A model generated the notes under the pieces. The model did not search any database, was not told where the DNA came from, and saw only the letters and a program-made list of their open reading frames with translations. Source: Firmicutes bacterium OM04-13BH (GTDB lineage Bacteria > Bacillota > Clostridia > Lachnospirales > Lachnospiraceae). From it: a DNA stretch of 64,000 nucleotides. Every line of letters begins with the position of its first letter. The stretch's first letter is position 1. The translations under genes were made by a program, and so were the position numbers. Below are positions 62,892 to 64,000 of this stretch, piece after piece. The stretch lies in assembly GCA_003481745.1 (NCBI GenBank), contig QULP01000002.1, positions 62,001 through 126,000 of the forward strand, given 5' to 3'.

Positions 62892-63594
62892 TTTCTTCTC
62901 CTAAATCCTCTAAGGAAACCAGATTTCTTGCTTCGTCACTACCAGTATCTGCATAAAGCTCACAACGATGAATCATAAATTTTAGATTCTCATAAGAAAT
63001 CTCCATAAATGCCGCAAATGCTTCCATCACAAGTTCTGGTTTTGTATTATTGGAGCTGCCTGCTGCAAGCTGCATAAAAATTTCATCCTTTTCTTCTAAA
63101 GAAAGTTTATAAATAAATGGACGAATATCTAATTCTTTTTCACTTTTTTTCGTTTTCTTTAAAATAACAATTTCTTTTTGTGCTTTAAATTCTTCTAATT
63201 TCTCTTTCCAGTTCTCTGGAAGTTTTGCAGTTTCACGGAATTTTAGACGATAATCTGCTGCTGCAACCAGCGACATGGCTTTGGAAGCTTTACCATCCTC
63301 TACCTGGCGGATGCTTAAAATCTTCATCCCTTCTGCCATTGCATCATTTAAGCGTTTTACCATATCAGAAGAAGTCGTTGCACTTTTTAATTCCATATCG
63401 AAGTATTCACCGGTACTTGTAATTCCAACTCCGAGAGGTGAGGCAAATGACATAATCATATGTGGACTGAATCCTTCTGAAAATGCGACATCTAAATTGG
63501 CACGTTTGACTGCCTTTTGAAAATAGCGCATAATATCCAGATGACCGATAAATTTCATAGCCCCTTCTTTTGCAAATTTTACCCTAACCTTCAA
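62884..63594 (-). CDS. TIGR03936 family radical-SAM-associated protein (DUF2344)
   Basis: A 236-residue protein beginning LKVRVKFAKEGAMKFIGHLDIMRYFQKAVKRANLDVAFSEGFSPHMIMSFASPLGVG, the diagnostic DUF2344 start. It usually pairs with the B12-binding radical SAM gene upstream; its biochemical role is unknown. The TTG at 63594 is chosen because AAAGGAGGGG lies 6 bases upstream; frame 63627 has none. Overlaps both neighbours. Confidence 0.9.
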   Translation of the reverse strand: MKVRVKFAKEGAMKFIGHLDIMRYFQKAVKRANLDVAFSEGFSPHMIMSFASPLGVGITSTGEYFDMELKSATTSSDMVKRLNDAMAEGMKILSIRQVEDGKASKAMSLVAAADYRLKFRETAKLPENWKEKLEEFKAQKEIVILKKTKKSEKELDIRPFIYKLSLEEKDEIFMQLAAGSSNNTKPELVMEAFAAFMEISYENLKFMIHRCELYADTGSDEARNLVSLEDLGEEIE

Positions 63595-64000
63595 CGCATA
63601 CCCCTCCTTTGTATTTTCCTGCACCACAGCCGGAACATTTCATACGGCAGTTTGGCGTTACTGTTTCTTCCATTGCTGTTTTCCATTCTCTTTGTAAAAA
63701 TTTCTTTGTTACGCCGGCATTGATGAAGTCCCATGGCAGAAGTTCATCAAGCGGACGCTGTCTTAGAGTATAAAATTCAGGGTCAATATTTAATTCTTCA
63801 AATGCTTCCATCCATAAATCATAGCGGAAATATTCGGACCATGCATCAAAGAGAGCACCCTTTCTATAAGCAAGCTCTAACACATCGGCAACTTTACGGT
63901 CACCTCTTGCTAAAATTCCTTCTAATACCGTAACATCTGCTTCGTGATAGTTATATTTAATACTCTTTTGATTTAACTGGGCACGAATTTCTGATTTTAC
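63584..64000 (-). CDS. TIGR03960 family B12-binding radical SAM protein, C-terminal part
   Basis: The frame is open to base 64000 (- strand), giving the last 138 residues before the stop at 63584. The visible end, LFDAWSEYFRYDLWMEAFEELNIDPEFY ... LPWDFINAGVTKKFLQREWKTA ... NCRMKCSGCGAG, matches the C-terminal region of this family, including the CxxC pair. The radical SAM and B12 domains are outside the window. Function is unknown, linked to the DUF2344 protein. Confidence 0.88.
   Translation of the reverse strand, partial: VKSEIRAQLNQKSIKYNYHEADVTVLEGILARGDRKVADVLELAYRKGALFDAWSEYFRYDLWMEAFEELNIDPEFYTLRQRPLDELLPWDFINAGVTKKFLQREWKTAMEETVTPNCRMKCSGCGAGKYKGGVCVEG

Overview
The window is chromosomal DNA from a low-GC, spore-forming Gram-positive anaerobe. 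Gene content and order point to Clostridia, most likely Lachnospiraceae. Sporulation proteins (YqfC, YqfD, TepA, a BofC-like protein), an NfnAB-type transhydrogenase, the redox repressor Rex and long cell-wall-binding repeat proteins support this. The species cannot be named from the sequence alone. I saw no rRNA, tRNA, CRISPR array, transposase or complete prophage. Most of the window is densely packed housekeeping DNA in long + strand operons, with short intergenic spaces and many 1-17 base overlaps.

Layout. 1-8.9 kb: the end of isocitrate dehydrogenase, an ABC-F protein (- strand), Rex, NAD(P)HX repair enzyme, alanine racemase, a structured GC-richer spacer, a MazF-type toxin with no antitoxin gene beside it, a CNNM/CBS membrane protein and YebC. 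9-14.7 kb: TepA protease, UppP, FtsK/SpoIIIE and a zinc-ribbon/TPR membrane protein. 14.8-17.7 kb: NfnAB and RlmH, followed by a small Cys-containing ORF on the - strand. 18-23.5 kb: DUF2284 protein, YqfC-YqfD-PhoH-YbeY, a BofC-like protein with a structured leader, a short ProB and a DUF896 protein. 23.6-34.9 kb: miaB-mutS-mutL-miaA, a PLP lyase-family protein and two flavoproteins. 34.9-44.7 kb: a shape and division block, radC-mreB-mreC-mreD-PBP2-minD-minE-rodA-mgsA-dacA-like, with no minC at the usual place. 44.8-52.7 kb: a small P-loop protein, a DUF378 protein, then HlyD-like protein-YggS-SepF-YlmH-AroB-LspA-RluD and a cytidylate-kinase-like protein. 52.7-55.4 kb: TtcA-like, AI-2E-family permease and Dtd.

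55.4-61.7 kb is the most accessory-looking part. It holds two adjacent secreted cell-wall-binding repeat hydrolases (M23 endopeptidase and NlpC/P60), one with an internal 375-bp tandem duplication. Next come a tyrosine-recombinase-like protein lacking several catalytic residues and a lipoprotein nuclease. The last 2.3 kb (- strand) is ribonuclease G, a DUF2344 protein and the end of a B12-binding radical SAM protein.

How the genes work together. Much of the window serves envelope growth and division: precursor supply and lipid carrier recycling (Alr, UppP), elongation (MreBCD, RodA, PBP2), site selection and septation (MinDE, SepF, FtsK), trimming and remodelling (D,D-carboxypeptidase, M23 and NlpC/P60 hydrolases) and lipoprotein processing (LspA). 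A second theme is translation quality and RNA modification (MiaA, MiaB, RlmH, YbeY, RluD, TtcA, Dtd, YebC, ABC-F, YlmH, RNase G). A third is redox balance (Rex, NfnAB, NAD(P)HX repair, isocitrate dehydrogenase).

The best candidates for something undescribed are the multi-hairpin spacer before the solitary MazF, the catalytically degenerate recombinase with its palindrome, the nested leader hairpin of the BofC-like gene, the roughly 245-residue insertion in PBP2, and three small or unassigned proteins (Cys-rich ORF, P-loop protein, HlyD-like protein).
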